A stretch of DNA of 64,000 bases from Listeria monocytogenes (lineage in GTDB: Bacteria; Bacillota; Bacilli; Lactobacillales; Listeriaceae): NCBI RefSeq assembly GCF_900187225.1, contig NZ_LT906436.1:2605501-2669500 (forward strand), read 5' to 3'. The notes below the pieces were generated by a model, which searched no databases, had not been told where the DNA came from, and saw nothing but the letters and a program-made list of their open reading frames with translations. A program made the position numbers and the translations under genes. Below are positions 8,129 to 19,647 of the stretch, one piece after another (position 1 is the first letter of the stretch; every line of letters starts with the position of its first letter).

Positions 8129-9019
8129 ATGAAAAACTTTGTAACCTCAGAACGTTCGATTTTTGAGATGGAAAAATCAACGGAACCTGCGATTAGAGTG
8201 AAAGATGGCTCTGTGGTAAAAATAAAAACAAAAGACCACTTCAATGGCCAAATTCACGCCAAACAGCTTCATTACGGGGAACTAGATTGGAAACAATTTT
8301 CACCAACTACCGGACCAATCTATATTGAAGAAGCAAGACCGGGGGATTTATTAGCTATAACGATTGAAAAAATTGAACTCCTAGGGACGGAGGTCTTTTT
8401 GCTAAACGGGCCGAACATCGGGATAACAGATGATTTATTAACAAGCAACTCCACTCGATGCTACAAAGTCGAAAACAACCAGATTATCTATTCAGAAGAT
8501 ATTCATATTCCGATAAGGAAAACAATCGGCCTATTAAAGACAGAAGAATTAAATCCAAGTAAGGTACCTACTAAAAACGGCGGACTACTTGACTCTTCCA
8601 AAATCACAGAAGGCGCAACAATCTTTTTACCAGTTGAAAAATACGGCGCATCACTTCATGTCGGCAATGTTCGAGCAACGACTGGTTTCGGAAAAATAAC
8701 AGCAACAAGTGCAGAGGCGCCGGCGGAAGTCACTTTACGACTACAAATCCTTAAAAATCGCACGGCTCCAACGCCAACAATCATCCATTACCATAACTTA
8801 ATTTGTTTAGCATCAGATATTACAATTGAAAAAGCTACTCAAAAAACAATGCATAATATGATAACTTTACTTACAGAATCAGACAAGATGACGACAGAGG
8901 ATGCGCTGTTCCTCATTTCTCTACAAGCTGATTTCCAAGTCTGCAAACTTTGTAAGCCAAACATCACTACAAGTATCAAGTTACCGTTAGATTACTTCCC
9001 AGAAATGCCCTTTTTATAA
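8129..9019 (+). CDS. Acetamidase/formamidase family protein
   Basis: Predicted cytoplasmic amidase of the FmdA/AmdA family, which hydrolyses small amides to ammonia and a carboxylate; the true substrate is unknown. It has 296 residues. Family features seen: KIKTKDHFNGQI near residue 40, GPIYIEEARPGDLLAITIEKIE, HVGNVRATTGFGKI (the region that in typical members reads as HAxQGDGE and is altered here), and TEDALFLISLQADFQVC at the C-terminal end. AGGAGAAGGG lies upstream of ATG 8129. It has its own promoter and a bidirectional terminator. The departure from the usual His-rich motif means activity should not be assumed. Confidence 0.8.
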   Translation: MKNFVTSERSIFEMEKSTEPAIRVKDGSVVKIKTKDHFNGQIHAKQLHYGELDWKQFSPTTGPIYIEEARPGDLLAITIEKIELLGTEVFLLNGPNIGITDDLLTSNSTRCYKVENNQIIYSEDIHIPIRKTIGLLKTEELNPSKVPTKNGGLLDSSKITEGATIFLPVEKYGASLHVGNVRATTGFGKITATSAEAPAEVTLRLQILKNRTAPTPTIIHYHNLICLASDITIEKATQKTMHNMITLLTESDKMTTEDALFLISLQADFQVCKLCKPNITTSIKLPLDYFPEMPFL

Positions 9020-9025
9020 AAAGAA

Positions 9026-9054
9026 AAACCTCGTTGCGCACTGCAATGAGGTTT
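9026..9054. terminator. Bidirectional terminator
   Basis: AAACCTCgTTGC pairs with GCAAtGAGGTTT with a short loop, preceded by an A-rich stretch and followed by CTTTTA. It serves the convergent genes at 8129-9019 and 9058-10152. Confidence 0.85.
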
Positions 9055-9057
9055 CTT

Positions 9058-10152
9058 TTATATTAGTTCAAAAATGCTGCCTTGATATTTCTTATGCAGG
9101 AATCCAGCAAGTTTCATCGCTTCTATTTCAACTATTTTTTGGCTTTTTTTAGTTAACTTTTTACTAAGGTAGAAATTAAAAATGATTTTCTCCCCTGATA
9201 CTTTATATCGCCACGTTCCGAAAAATTGGCCGTTTATTATCAAGACCGCCTCGATTTGTCCAGCAATGCGCCAAATCAAACTTGTTTCTTTCTCATTCGC
9301 AAGCCAATTCTTTTTCGCATAACTAACAAAAAGTGGATCAAATTTTCCTAGGAGTAAAGGCGTATCCATTTCTTGCTCATCGTGCGTTTCTGTTTTACTA
9401 TAATAAGTTTTTCCGTCTTCTCCAATATAGCAAAAATAGTTTTCAAGCTGTTTTTCGAGGGTCGTCATGTACTCGCTATTGCGCAAACCGCTCCAATGTT
9501 TGAAATCCTGTATTGTCGCTGGTCCGTACGCACTAAAATAACGATCGATCATTGTTTCGAGCCCTGTTTGATTTCGCTCGATATTTAGCCATTCTTCATG
9601 GGACTTCGAATCAATTCGGCTCCGATGACTATAAAATCGAGTTTTAGGGGACTCCGGCACACAAAACAGCTTACCATCAAGTGAACCTTGAATGAAAACC
9701 CCACCCCAAGTCATTAATTCTTTTGCATGGTCGCCGAATAACGCCCCAAAAGCCTCTTTAGGCACTTTCTCGTCGCGCAAGAGTAATTCTTCCATTTCTG
9801 CCAAAAGGTCGTCCAAATCGTGTCCTAGTGAGTCTGTATGCTTTCGTGACCAATTGTTTTTGTGCGCATACACATCATGGACATAAAACCAATCATCAGG
9901 CGCATACATATGCACGGTCATTCTTTGGCCCCAGATTTTGATTAAGTCTTTTTTATCGTAAGTTATTTGCAGATTTTCTTTCGTCAAATTGTCTACACGG
10001 TTAAATAAACTAATCTCTCCAAATTGTTGATACTGGGACTGGATGCCAAATAACGCACGAGTTGCTTCCTCTGCGGTCGGGAATTTAGACTGTAGTAGTC
10101 CAGAATTATGTAGTCGATTTTGAGCAATTTGCGAGTCAGTTAACGGGCGCAT
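9058..10152 (-). CDS. Winged-helix DNA-binding protein (HTH_42, AlkZ/YcaQ-related)
   Basis: 364-residue member of the HTH_42 superfamily (Pfam PF06224), which includes the DNA glycosylases AlkZ and YcaQ that unhook interstrand crosslinks. Seen: an N-terminal RLHNSGLL...ATRALFGIQSQYQQFG segment typical of the family, IWGQRMTVHMYAPDDW, YGPATIQDFKHWSGL (a winged-helix region) and a C-terminal GQFFGTWRYK motif. The Gln38-Ser-Gln40 pair is where YcaQ-type enzymes carry catalytic Gln residues, but many relatives of unknown activity share it. GAGGAGGAC precedes ATG 10152. Monocistronic. Confidence 0.82.
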   Translation of the reverse strand: MRPLTDSQIAQNRLHNSGLLQSKFPTAEEATRALFGIQSQYQQFGEISLFNRVDNLTKENLQITYDKKDLIKIWGQRMTVHMYAPDDWFYVHDVYAHKNNWSRKHTDSLGHDLDDLLAEMEELLLRDEKVPKEAFGALFGDHAKELMTWGGVFIQGSLDGKLFCVPESPKTRFYSHRSRIDSKSHEEWLNIERNQTGLETMIDRYFSAYGPATIQDFKHWSGLRNSEYMTTLEKQLENYFCYIGEDGKTYYSKTETHDEQEMDTPLLLGKFDPLFVSYAKKNWLANEKETSLIWRIAGQIEAVLIINGQFFGTWRYKVSGEKIIFNFYLSKKLTKKSQKIVEIEAMKLAGFLHKKYQGSIFELI

Positions 10153-10181
10153 TCTTAGTCCTCCTCTTATCTTTGGGATTT

Positions 10182-10210
10182 ACTATAGATGTTTTACTGC
10201 ATAAAGGCAA
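10182..10210 (-). promoter_or_regulatory. Promoter of the HTH_42 gene
   Basis: On the minus strand TTGCCT (10205-10210) and TATAGT (10182-10187) are 17 bases apart. The -35 element directly abuts the rplQ terminator T tract. Confidence 0.7.
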
Positions 10211-10211
10211 G

Positions 10212-10242
10212 AAAAAGACCTGCTATCCGAAGATAACAGGTC
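10212..10242 (-). terminator. Intrinsic terminator of the S10-spc-alpha superoperon
   Basis: On the minus strand GACCTGTTATC and GATAGCAGGTC form a stem with a TTCG loop followed by TTTTTC. It lies about 120 bases after rplQ. Confidence 0.88.
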
Positions 10243-10245
10243 AAA

Positions 10246-10289
10246 CAAAAAAAGCCTGCTTCCTAGCCTATGATTAAATAGACTAGGAA
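10246..10289 (-). terminator. Second hairpin with T tract after rplQ
   Basis: On the minus strand TTCCTAGtCTA pairs with TAGgCTAGGAA (10260-10289). Six bases later come seven T residues. The gap weakens it as an independent terminator, but it may work in tandem with the next one. Confidence 0.5.
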
Positions 10290-10359
10290 ACACAGAGCTA
10301 GACAAGGAAACACGAAGTCCCCATATCATGACACTCCACTTGCTTTAAACGTTTTATTA

Positions 10360-10767
10360 TTAAACTAATTCAATAATAACCATTGGTGCGCCGTCACCGC
10401 GACGTGGACCTTTTTTCAAGATACGAGTGTAACCACCTTGACGTTCCGCGTAACGTGGAGCAACATCATCAAATAGTTTTTGTAGAGCGTATACAGGACG
10501 GTTTTTCTTCACAGTAGAACCATCTTTACCTTTAGCATCTACTTGTACTACTTCTACAACTTCATGACGGATGAAAGCAGCTGCTTGACGACGAGCGTGC
10601 AAGTCTCCTTTTTTCCCAGAAGTGATTAGTTTTTCAACAACTTTACGAATCTCTTTAGCGCGAGCTTCTGTTGTTTCAATACGTTCAAATACGATTAAAT
10701 CCGTTGCAAGATCACGTAGTAATGCTTTACGTTGTGAGCTTGTACGACCTAATTTTCTGTAACCCAT
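10360..10767 (-). CDS. rplQ: 50S ribosomal protein L17
   Basis: Large-subunit protein near the exit tunnel, 135 residues. Begins [25 protein letters not shown], with [20 protein letters not shown] following, and ends [25 protein letters not shown], all diagnostic. It is the last gene of the alpha part of the superoperon, 16 bases after rpoA, and is followed by tandem hairpins. Confidence 0.98.
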   Translation of the reverse strand: MGYRKLGRTSSQRKALLRDLATDLIVFERIETTEARAKEIRKVVEKLITSGKKGDLHARRQAAAFIRHEVVEVVQVDAKGKDGSTVKKNRPVYALQKLFDDVAPRYAERQGGYTRILKKGPRRGDGAPMVIIELV

Positions 10768-10783
10768 GGAATTGCCTCCTTTA

Positions 10784-11728
10784 TCAGTTTTCGTTTCTTA
10801 GAGATAAGCCAAGGTCAGCCAGTTTTACTTTAACTTCCTCAAGCGATTTACGGCCCAAGTTACGGACTTTCATCATATCGTCTTCGGATTTGTCAGCAAG
10901 TTCCTGTACTGTATTGATTCCAGCGCGTTTCAAACAATTATATGAACGAACAGACAAGTCTAATTCTTCAATAGTCATTTCAAGCACTTTCTCTTTATGG
11001 CTTTCTTCTTTTTCAATCATAATTTCAGCTTTTTGTGCTTCATCTGTTAAGTTAACGAAGATACTTAAATGCTCAGAAAGAATTTTAGCTCCAAGTGAAA
11101 CTGCTTCTTCTGGGCTGATACTTCCGTCAGTTAACACATCAAACGTAAGCTTATCATAATTAGTTGATTGTCCAACACGTGTATTTTCCACTTGATAGTT
11201 CACACGGATAACCGGTGAAAAAATTGAATCGACTGGAAGTACACCAATTGGCATATTTTCGCGTTTATTTTGATCAGCAGGTGTGTAACCACGACCACGA
11301 GTCGCATTTAAACGCACATGAAATTTAGCATTATCACTTAATGTAGCAATGTGTAAGTCGGGATTTAAAATCTCAACGTCGCTGTCATAATTAATGTCAG
11401 CTGCAGTTACTACACCAGGACCTTGCATATCAATTTCTAATGTTTTTTCTTCATCAGAATAGATTTTTAGCGCAAGTTTTTTAATATTTAAAATCATGGT
11501 TGTTACATCTTCTACTACACCTTCAATTACAGAAAACTCATGTAAAGCTCCATCAATTTGGATAGAGGTTACTGCTGCACCTGGAAGAGAAGATAATAGA
11601 ATACGACGTAAGGAGTTACCCAAAGTTGTACCATATCCACGCTCAAGTGGCTCTACAACAAACTTTCCATACTTGGCATCATCGCTGATCTCAATCGTCT
11701 CGATTTTTGGCTTTTCAATTTCGATCAT
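10784..11728 (-). CDS. rpoA: RNA polymerase subunit alpha
   Basis: Alpha subunit of RNA polymerase; the N-terminal domain dimerises and nucleates core assembly, the C-terminal domain binds UP elements and activators. 314 residues, as in Bacillus. Seen: [31 protein letters not shown] (alpha-NTD) and the C-terminal [24 protein letters not shown] with [11 protein letters not shown] (alpha-CTD). GGAGGG precedes the ATG. Located between rpsK and rplQ. Confidence 0.99.
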   Translation of the reverse strand: MIEIEKPKIETIEISDDAKYGKFVVEPLERGYGTTLGNSLRRILLSSLPGAAVTSIQIDGALHEFSVIEGVVEDVTTMILNIKKLALKIYSDEEKTLEIDMQGPGVVTAADINYDSDVEILNPDLHIATLSDNAKFHVRLNATRGRGYTPADQNKRENMPIGVLPVDSIFSPVIRVNYQVENTRVGQSTNYDKLTFDVLTDGSISPEEAVSLGAKILSEHLSIFVNLTDEAQKAEIMIEKEESHKEKVLEMTIEELDLSVRSYNCLKRAGINTVQELADKSEDDMMKVRNLGRKSLEEVKVKLADLGLSLRNEN

Positions 11729-11837
11729 TCAAATTTACCCTCCTTCAAAACGTCTAGAATATCAGTCTTTATGTCAAACTCTCTGCCTTGATAGTTAAGA
11801 CAGTAAAAATCTACTATTGGCAAAAGAAAACGACCAC

Positions 11838-12227
<390 letters not shown>

Positions 12228-12249
12228 TCACTAACTACCTCCTTTACTA

Positions 12250-12615
12250 TTATTTCTTTTTGCCTGCTACTGTTTTGGACGGGCCTTTACGAGTACGGGC
12301 ATTATTTTTTGTATTTTGTCCGCGAACTGGAAGTCCACGACGGTGACGCATGCCACGGTAAGAACCGATTTCGATTAGACGTTTAATGTTTAAGTTTACT
12401 TCACGACGAAGGTCACCTTCAACTTTAATACGGTCTAAGATTTCACGGATTTTACCTAGCTCTTCTTCAGTTAAATCACGAGTACGAGTATCTTCAGAAA
12501 CGCCAGCTTCAGCAAGAACTTCTTTAGCTGTTTGTTTACCGATACCATAAATGTAAGTCAGGGAAATAACAATACGTTTTTCACGTGGAACGTCCACACC
12601 TGCAATACGTGCCAT
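12250..12615 (-). CDS. rpsM: 30S ribosomal protein S13
   Basis: Small-subunit head protein forming intersubunit bridges and contacting P-site tRNA, 121 residues. Begins [53 protein letters not shown] and the lysine-rich end are typical. AGGAGGTG precedes the start. Between rpmJ and rpsK. Confidence 0.98.
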
Positions 12616-12633
12616 TTACTTAAGCACCTCCTC

Positions 12634-12765
<132 letters not shown>

Positions 12766-12850
12766 TTATTAGAGAAAATGTCTCTATAAACCGATAATTT
12801 CTAAGCTGGATAAACCAGACCGGTATATAAATTCAATTTCGGAGTGCAAA

Positions 12851-13069
12851 TTATTTGAAACGATAAGTAATTCTTCCGCGTGTCAGGTCGTATGGAGAAA
12901 GCTCTACTGTCACTTTATCTCCGGGTAAAATACGAATGTAATGCATACGGATTTTACCAGAAACAGTTGCCAGTACTTTATGACCATTTTCGAGTTCAAC
13001 ATTGAACATCGCGTTTGGTAGAGTTTCTTGTACTACGCCTTCTACTTCAATAACATCTTCCTTTGCCAT
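12851..13069 (-). CDS. infA: Translation initiation factor IF-1
   Basis: Single OB-fold protein of 72 residues that binds the ribosomal A site during initiation. [47 protein letters not shown] and [17 protein letters not shown] are diagnostic. AAGGAGGTAGC precedes the ATG. It is the first gene after a 385-base gap and may start the alpha segment from its own promoter. Confidence 0.98.
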   Translation of the reverse strand: MAKEDVIEVEGVVQETLPNAMFNVELENGHKVLATVSGKIRMHYIRILPGDKVTVELSPYDLTRGRITYRFK

Positions 13070-13454
13070 ATGTTTGCTACCTCCTTCTTGTATTCTTGGA
13101 TTTGTTCCTGATGCAGGCCTAATCCTTTCAGTGTAACTATTTCTCTTACATGAAAAAAACGTAAAACATGCAAAAATGGATGCACTTCATTAAAAGGCAA
13201 CACATTTCGCCAGCTTTTCAGACAACCTGTAAAAGTGAAATCCGTAAAAACCAGAAGAACTGTCACTCGCAAAAGTATTGCGGCTGAACAGGTCAGGTAG
13301 AACATATACGTCATTCGGATGATCTTCAAACGGTTCTCTCGTTCATCATGATTTGCTTAGATGCCTTTAATTCCACTGCCAATTATCCATTATACTACAA
13401 ACTAATCTAATTTGCACGCATTGATTTTGACAGTGATTCAGCACAGCTCACTCC
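13070..13454. other. Gap between adk and infA, no gene
   Basis: In Bacillus subtilis this interval holds map and a small KOW-domain gene; neither is present. A minus-strand frame at 13042-13329 overlaps infA, has a TTG start without a ribosome binding site and no recognisable features, so I do not call it. A candidate promoter for infA lies near 13389-13394. Nothing else was recognised. Confidence 0.65.
13389..13394 (-). promoter_or_regulatory. Candidate promoter for infA
   Basis: TATAAT on the minus strand, within GTAGTATAATGG; the -35 region (TGCAAA, 17 bases upstream) is weak. It would give infA and the alpha genes a leader of about 310 bases. Confidence 0.45.
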
Positions 13455-14114
<660 letters not shown>

Positions 14115-14161
14115 TTATTACGCGCTAGCTCCTGCTAGGAAATCCTAACAAGAACTGCGTG

Positions 14162-15457
14162 TTATTTGATAAATCCCCGATAGTTCCTTTTTACAAGTTG
14201 TCCTTCGAGTTGTTTCGTAGTATCTAATGCTACCCCGATAACAATTAGTAGGCTTGTACCACCAACGGCAAGTGACTGCGGTAAACTAAACACAGTAGTA
14301 CCGATAGTTGGAAGTATAGCAACCGCTGAAAGGAAAATTGCACCAACAAATGTTAGACGGTAAAGTACCGATGTAAGATAAGCTTGTGTTTCCCGACCAG
14401 GACGTTTACTAGGAATATACCCACCTTGCTTTTTCAAGTTGTCTGCAACTTTCTCAGGGTTCACTTGAATGAAAGCATAGAAATAAGTGAAAGCAACAAT
14501 TAGTGCAACATATAAAATCATACCAATTGGTTTTGTGTAATCAAACACGTCTTTCAATACTTTTACAACATCGTTACTTTGATCAAAGAAAGTAAGGATA
14601 GTTTGTGGTGTAATAATAAATGCACTTGCAAAGATAACAGGGATAACTCCGGCAGAGTTAAGTTTTAACGGCAAGTGCGTTGCTTGCGCGCCCGATTGTT
14701 TTGCTCCTGCTACACGTTTAGAGTATTGAATTGGAATTTTACGTAATGCTTGTTGGAAGAAGATTACAGCTACAACAATAGCTAAAATCGCAACCCCTAC
14801 ACCAACTAATGTCAGAACATGTAGGAAAAGTTGATCACCAGCGTTTTCAATTTGCGAAACATATAATTGACGAACTCCATCAGGAATACGAGCAACGATA
14901 CCTGCAAAGATAATGATGGAAACACCATTACCAACGCCTTTAACAGTGATCTGTTCACCTAACCACATTAAGAACATTGTACCAGTAGTCAATACAATAG
15001 CGATAATTGCATATCTACCAATGGAAGGTTCAATTACTAAGCCAGCTGAAGACATGCGGTTAAATCCGTATGCCATACCGAAAGCTTCCACTAAACCAAG
15101 TCCGATTGTCATGTATCTAGTAAGTTGATTGAGTTTTTTACGACCCATTTCCCCTTGCTTCGACCACTCAGTCAATTTAGGAACAACGTCCATTTGAAGT
15201 AACTGAACAATAATGGAAGATGTAATGTAAGGCATTACACCCATGGCAAAAATTGAGAAGTTTTTTAAAGCCCCACCATTAAATGTATTTAAGAACCCCA
15301 AAATACCGCCATCCATACTAGATTGTAAAGCTGCTGCGTTAACTCCCGGTACTGGCACGAATGTACCAATACGGAAAATAACTAGCATTGCTAATGTAAA
15401 TAGTATTTTTTTACGGATGTCTGCTACTTTGAAGAAGTTAACTAACGTTTGAAACAT
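14162..15457 (-). CDS. secY: Preprotein translocase subunit SecY
   Basis: Channel subunit of the Sec translocase in the cytoplasmic membrane, 431 residues with ten predicted membrane segments. Typical segments: RKKILFTLAMLVIFRIGTFVPVPGV at the N terminus, FAMGVMPYITSSIIVQLL, and the cytoplasmic loop GGYIPSKRPGRETQAYL. Its ATG shares one base with the rplO stop codon (TAATG), implying translational coupling. Confidence 0.98.
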   Translation of the reverse strand: MFQTLVNFFKVADIRKKILFTLAMLVIFRIGTFVPVPGVNAAALQSSMDGGILGFLNTFNGGALKNFSIFAMGVMPYITSSIIVQLLQMDVVPKLTEWSKQGEMGRKKLNQLTRYMTIGLGLVEAFGMAYGFNRMSSAGLVIEPSIGRYAIIAIVLTTGTMFLMWLGEQITVKGVGNGVSIIIFAGIVARIPDGVRQLYVSQIENAGDQLFLHVLTLVGVGVAILAIVVAVIFFQQALRKIPIQYSKRVAGAKQSGAQATHLPLKLNSAGVIPVIFASAFIITPQTILTFFDQSNDVVKVLKDVFDYTKPIGMILYVALIVAFTYFYAFIQVNPEKVADNLKKQGGYIPSKRPGRETQAYLTSVLYRLTFVGAIFLSAVAILPTIGTTVFSLPQSLAVGGTSLLIVIGVALDTTKQLEGQLVKRNYRGFIK

Positions 15458-15897
15458 TAGATCACCTCAGTTTTTCCGCCAGCTGCTTCAATTGCTTCTT
15501 TCGCAGCTGCAGAGAATTTGTTCGCTTTCACAGTAAGTTTTTTCTCGATATTTCCATTAGATAAAATCTTGATTCCGGATTTTTCATTACGAATAATTCC
15601 AGTTTCAACTAAAAGTTCTGGTGTTACTTCTGTACCATCTTCAAAGCGGTTTAAAACATCTAAGTTCACGATAGCAAATTCTTTACGGTTGATATTTGTG
15701 AATCCACGTTTTGGAATACGACGGAAAAGTGGAAGTTGTCCACCTTCAAAACCTAAACGTACGCCACCACCAGAACGAGCTTTTTGTCCTTTATGACCGC
15801 GTCCTGAAGTTTTGCCGTTACCAGAGCCTGTTCCACGACCAACACGATTACGTTCTTTACGAGAACCTTCTGAAGGCTTAAGTTCATGTAGTTTCAT
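15457..15897 (-). CDS. rplO: 50S ribosomal protein L15
   Basis: Late-assembly large-subunit protein, 146 residues. Begins [22 protein letters not shown] and contains [35 protein letters not shown]. The ATG at 15897 lies 6 bases after GGAGGTG; the in-frame GTG at 15906 overlaps that ribosome binding site and is rejected. Its stop overlaps the secY start. Confidence 0.97.
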   Translation of the reverse strand: MKLHELKPSEGSRKERNRVGRGTGSGNGKTSGRGHKGQKARSGGGVRLGFEGGQLPLFRRIPKRGFTNINRKEFAIVNLDVLNRFEDGTEVTPELLVETGIIRNEKSGIKILSNGNIEKKLTVKANKFSAAAKEAIEAAGGKTEVI

Positions 15898-15952
15898 GTC
15901 AAGCACCTCCTCCTATTTAACAAATTCTATCAATTGCATAATAATTTTAAGC

Positions 15953-16132
15953 TTAAACTTCTTTGACGTCCACTAAATGACTTACTTTAGTGATCATCCC
16001 ACGAATTGCAGGATTATCTTCTTTAACCACTACAGAATTTGTTTTACCAAGACCTAATGCTTGAACAGTTTTGCGTTGTGGTTGAGGGCGTCCGATTAAG
16101 CTACGTTTTAGAGTAATTTCTAACTTCGCCAT
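15953..16132 (-). CDS. rpmD: 50S ribosomal protein L30
   Basis: 59-residue large-subunit protein. It reads [19 protein letters not shown], then a [17 protein letters not shown] core, and ends [25 protein letters not shown] lies upstream. It is between rpsE (16 bases away) and rplO, the conserved spc order. Confidence 0.97.
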
Positions 16133-16148
16133 AATGATAATTCCCTCC

Positions 16149-16652
16149 TTATCCTAACAATTCTTCTACTGTTTTGCCACGAAGTTTCGCAACATCTTCA
16201 GCGTTTTTCAGTTGTTTAATTCCGTCGATTGTAGCACGTACCATGTTAATTGGTGTATTAGATCCAAGCGATTTGGAAGATACATCAGCAACACCAGCAA
16301 GTTCTAGGACCGCACGAACGGGACCACCAGCAGTTACACCAGAACCGGCACTAGCAGGTTTAAGAAGAATTTCTCCGCCACCAAAATGTCCGACTACAGT
16401 GTGTGGAATAGTTGTGTCTACAGTTGGTACAAGCACCATGTTCTTTTTAGCATCCTCAACAGCTTTACGGATAGCATCTGGAACTTCTTGCGCTTTACCA
16501 GTACCGAAACCAACATGACCATTTTTGTCTCCAACAACAACAAGTGCTGTGAAACGGAAACGACGTCCACCTTTAACTACTTTAGCAACACGGTTGATTG
16601 TAACAACGCGTTCTTCTAAATCTAATTTGTTTCCATCAATTTGCTCAGGCAT
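16149..16652 (-). CDS. rpsE: 30S ribosomal protein S5
   Basis: Small-subunit protein involved in accuracy and mRNA unwinding, 167 residues. Seen: [39 protein letters not shown] and the C-terminal [19 protein letters not shown]. The basic loop VVKGGRRF, where spectinomycin-resistance changes occur, has the usual sequence. It follows rplR by 21 bases. Confidence 0.98.
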
Positions 16653-16673
16653 GTAATATGTCCCTCCTTCTTA

Positions 16674-17033
16674 TTAAAATTCTAGTCCATTTTCGCGAGC
16701 TGCTTCAGCAAGAGCTTTCACGCGGCCATGATATAAGTATCCTCCACGGTCAAAAGTGACAGAAGTAATACCTTTTTCGGAAGCACGTTTAGCAACTAGT
16801 TCGCCAACTTTGCTTGCTGCATCAACTTTGGATTCAGCAGAACCGAAATCTTTATCTAAATTAGACGCACTTGCAAGTGTCACACCATTTACATCATCAA
16901 TAATTTGAGCATAAATGTTTTTGTTTGAACGGAATACGTTTAAACGTGGACGACTTTCAGTTCCAGAAATCTTAGAACGAACACGAGCATGTCTTTTTTT
17001 ACGTACTTTATTTTTGTCGATTTTGGTAATCAC
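16674..17033 (-). CDS. rplR: 50S ribosomal protein L18
   Basis: 5S rRNA-binding protein, 119 residues. It reads [19 protein letters not shown] and later [24 protein letters not shown] use the GTG at 17033, preceded 5 bases upstream by AGAGGTGA and matching the Bacillus protein start; a longer frame from 17054 would begin ahead of that site. Confidence 0.95.
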
Positions 17034-17072
17034 ACGACTCACCTCTTCTCTCATTTGCCTAATTAAGCGGCA

Positions 17073-17609
17073 TTATTTACCAGTTTTACCTTCTTTACGG
17101 CGTACATGTTCGCCTTCGTAACGAATACCTTTACCTTTATATGGCTCTGGTGGACGTACGGCACGAATGTTTGCAGCTAACTCGCCAACGTGTTCCTTGT
17201 TGTATCCTTTAACAATCACTTGTGTGTTTGCAGGAACTTCAATATCTACGCCTTTAGGAGCAACAAACTCTACTGGATGAGAGTACCCTACGTTAAGAAC
17301 AAGCTTATCGCCTTGTTTTTGCGCACGGTAACCAACACCGATAAGTTCTAATTTCTTTTCATAACCCTCGGAAACTCCGACAACCATGTTATTAAGAATA
17401 GCACGAGTTGTACCATGAAGTGCACGGTGGTTTTTATTATCAGTCGGGCGAGAAACGTTAATTTCGTTGCCTTCGATTTTAATAGTAATTTCTGGGTTGA
17501 ACTCTTTTACAAGTTCACCTTTAGGACCTTTAACTGTTGCTGTTGATCCATTAAGTGTAACTGTTACACCTGCAGGAATCACAATAGTTTTTTTACCTAT
17601 ACGGGACAT
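17073..17609 (-). CDS. rplF: 50S ribosomal protein L6
   Basis: Large-subunit protein near the factor-binding site, 178 residues. [17 protein letters not shown] at the start and [25 protein letters not shown] at the end are diagnostic. It follows rpsH by 30 bases in the spc segment. Confidence 0.98.
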   Translation of the reverse strand: MSRIGKKTIVIPAGVTVTLNGSTATVKGPKGELVKEFNPEITIKIEGNEINVSRPTDNKNHRALHGTTRAILNNMVVGVSEGYEKKLELIGVGYRAQKQGDKLVLNVGYSHPVEFVAPKGVDIEVPANTQVIVKGYNKEHVGELAANIRAVRPPEPYKGKGIRYEGEHVRRKEGKTGK

Positions 17610-17639
17610 TTATTGCACCTCCTTATGGTTTACTTTTTC

Positions 17640-18038
17640 TTACCAAACGTATGCTAGTACTTCTCCGCCGACTTGTTTAGCACGGGCTTCTTTGTCGGTT
17701 AAAACACCTTGGGAAGTAGACACGATTGCGATACCTAGACCGTTAAGTACTTTAGGCACCTCAGTTGATTTTGCATATACACGCAAACCTGGCTTACTAA
17801 TACGTTTCAAACCAGTGATTACACGTTCGCCAGTCGCTCCATATTTTAAGAAAACACGGATTGTTCCAGCATTGTCATCTTCAATATACTCAACGTCACG
17901 GATAAAACCTTCACGCTTCAATATTTCAGCAATTTCTTTTTTGATTTTGGATGCAGGCAGTTCTAATTTATCATGTTTAACCATGTTTGCATTACGAATG
18001 CGAGTTAGAAAATCTGCAATTGGATCTGTCATCACCAT
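17640..18038 (-). CDS. rpsH: 30S ribosomal protein S8
   Basis: Central small-subunit protein and, in other bacteria, translational repressor of the spc operon. 132 residues, beginning [19 protein letters not shown] and ending [21 protein letters not shown] sequence then GGEVLAYVW. Between rpsN and rplF. Confidence 0.98.
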   Translation of the reverse strand: MVMTDPIADFLTRIRNANMVKHDKLELPASKIKKEIAEILKREGFIRDVEYIEDDNAGTIRVFLKYGATGERVITGLKRISKPGLRVYAKSTEVPKVLNGLGIAIVSTSQGVLTDKEARAKQVGGEVLAYVW

Positions 18039-18068
18039 GTATAATACCCTCCTTCCTTAAACTCTTTC

Positions 18069-18266
<198 letters not shown>

Positions 18267-18284
18267 CTACTAAATTAGTTTTGA

Positions 18285-18824
18285 TTACTTTTGAAATGGC
18301 ATCCCAAGTTGAGTTAGTAACTCATGAGATTCTTCATCACTTTTGGCAGTTGTAACGATTACTACGTCCATACCGCGTACTTTTGATACTTGATCGTAAT
18401 CAATTTCAGGGAAAATAAGTTGCTCTCTAACACCCAACGTATAGTTACCACGGCCATCGAAAGCTTTTTTCGATACGCCACGGAAATCACGAACACGTGG
18501 AAGTGAAACAGTAACTAATTTATCTAAGAAATCATACATGCGTTCACCACGCAAAGTTACTTTAGCACCGATTGGCATTCCTTCACGAAGACGGAAACCA
18601 GCGATAGAATTTTTTGCTTTTGTGATTACAGGTTTTTGACCAGTGATAAGAGCTAACTCCTCAACTGCACTGTCTAAAACTTTCGCATTTGCTGTAGCGT
18701 CACCAACACCAGTGTTGATTACGATTTTATCTATTTTTGGAACCTCCATTACGGAGTCATAATTGAATTTGCTCATTAAAGCAGGAACAATTTCCTTAAG
18801 ATATTGATCTTTAAGGCGATTCAT
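18285..18824 (-). CDS. rplE: 50S ribosomal protein L5
   Basis: 5S rRNA-binding protein contacting P-site tRNA, 179 residues. Typical segments: [47 protein letters not shown] and [23 protein letters not shown]. It follows rplX by 26 bases. Confidence 0.98.
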   Translation of the reverse strand: MNRLKDQYLKEIVPALMSKFNYDSVMEVPKIDKIVINTGVGDATANAKVLDSAVEELALITGQKPVITKAKNSIAGFRLREGMPIGAKVTLRGERMYDFLDKLVTVSLPRVRDFRGVSKKAFDGRGNYTLGVREQLIFPEIDYDQVSKVRGMDVVIVTTAKSDEESHELLTQLGMPFQK

Positions 18825-18850
18825 GTAATATTCCCTCCTTCCTACGACTA

Positions 18851-19162
18851 TTATTTATCTATTACTTCACCGGATTTTTTTGCTACGCGTACTTTCTTGT
18901 CGCCTTTAACTTCGTATCCTACACGAGTAGGTTCGCCTGTTTTAGGGTCAAGTAGCATTACGTTTGAAACGTGGATTGGTGCTTCAACATTCAAGATTCC
19001 GCCTTGCGGGTTGACGTTGGAAGGTTTTGTATGTTTTTTAACCATATTGATTCCTTCGATAAGTACGCGATCCTTTTTCGGAAATGCTGCGAGCACTTTG
19101 CCGGATTTGCCTTTATCTTTACCAGTAATAACTTTTACTTTATCACCTTTTTTGACATGCAT
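18851..19162 (-). CDS. rplX: 50S ribosomal protein L24
   Basis: Assembly-initiator protein of the large subunit with a KOW motif, 103 residues. [24 protein letters not shown] is the KOW region; [20 protein letters not shown] follows. AGGAGGTG precedes the start. Between rplN and rplE. Confidence 0.98.
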   Translation of the reverse strand: MHVKKGDKVKVITGKDKGKSGKVLAAFPKKDRVLIEGINMVKKHTKPSNVNPQGGILNVEAPIHVSNVMLLDPKTGEPTRVGYEVKGDKKVRVAKKSGEVIDK

Positions 19163-19199
19163 TGGTATAGCACCTCCTTGATTTCTTGGAACTTATTTT

Positions 19200-19622
<423 letters not shown>

Positions 19623-19647
19623 TCACAATCTATTTTTAACTTTTGAT

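Noticed and set aside
13042-13329. 95-codon minus-strand frame overlapping the start of infA
   Set aside because: TTG start without a ribosome binding site, no family resemblance, and its 3' end contains the infA Shine-Dalgarno and start.
17467-18060. 197-codon plus-strand frame opposite rplF and rpsH
   Set aside because: Antisense shadow of ribosomal genes; strongly biased composition and no ribosome binding site.
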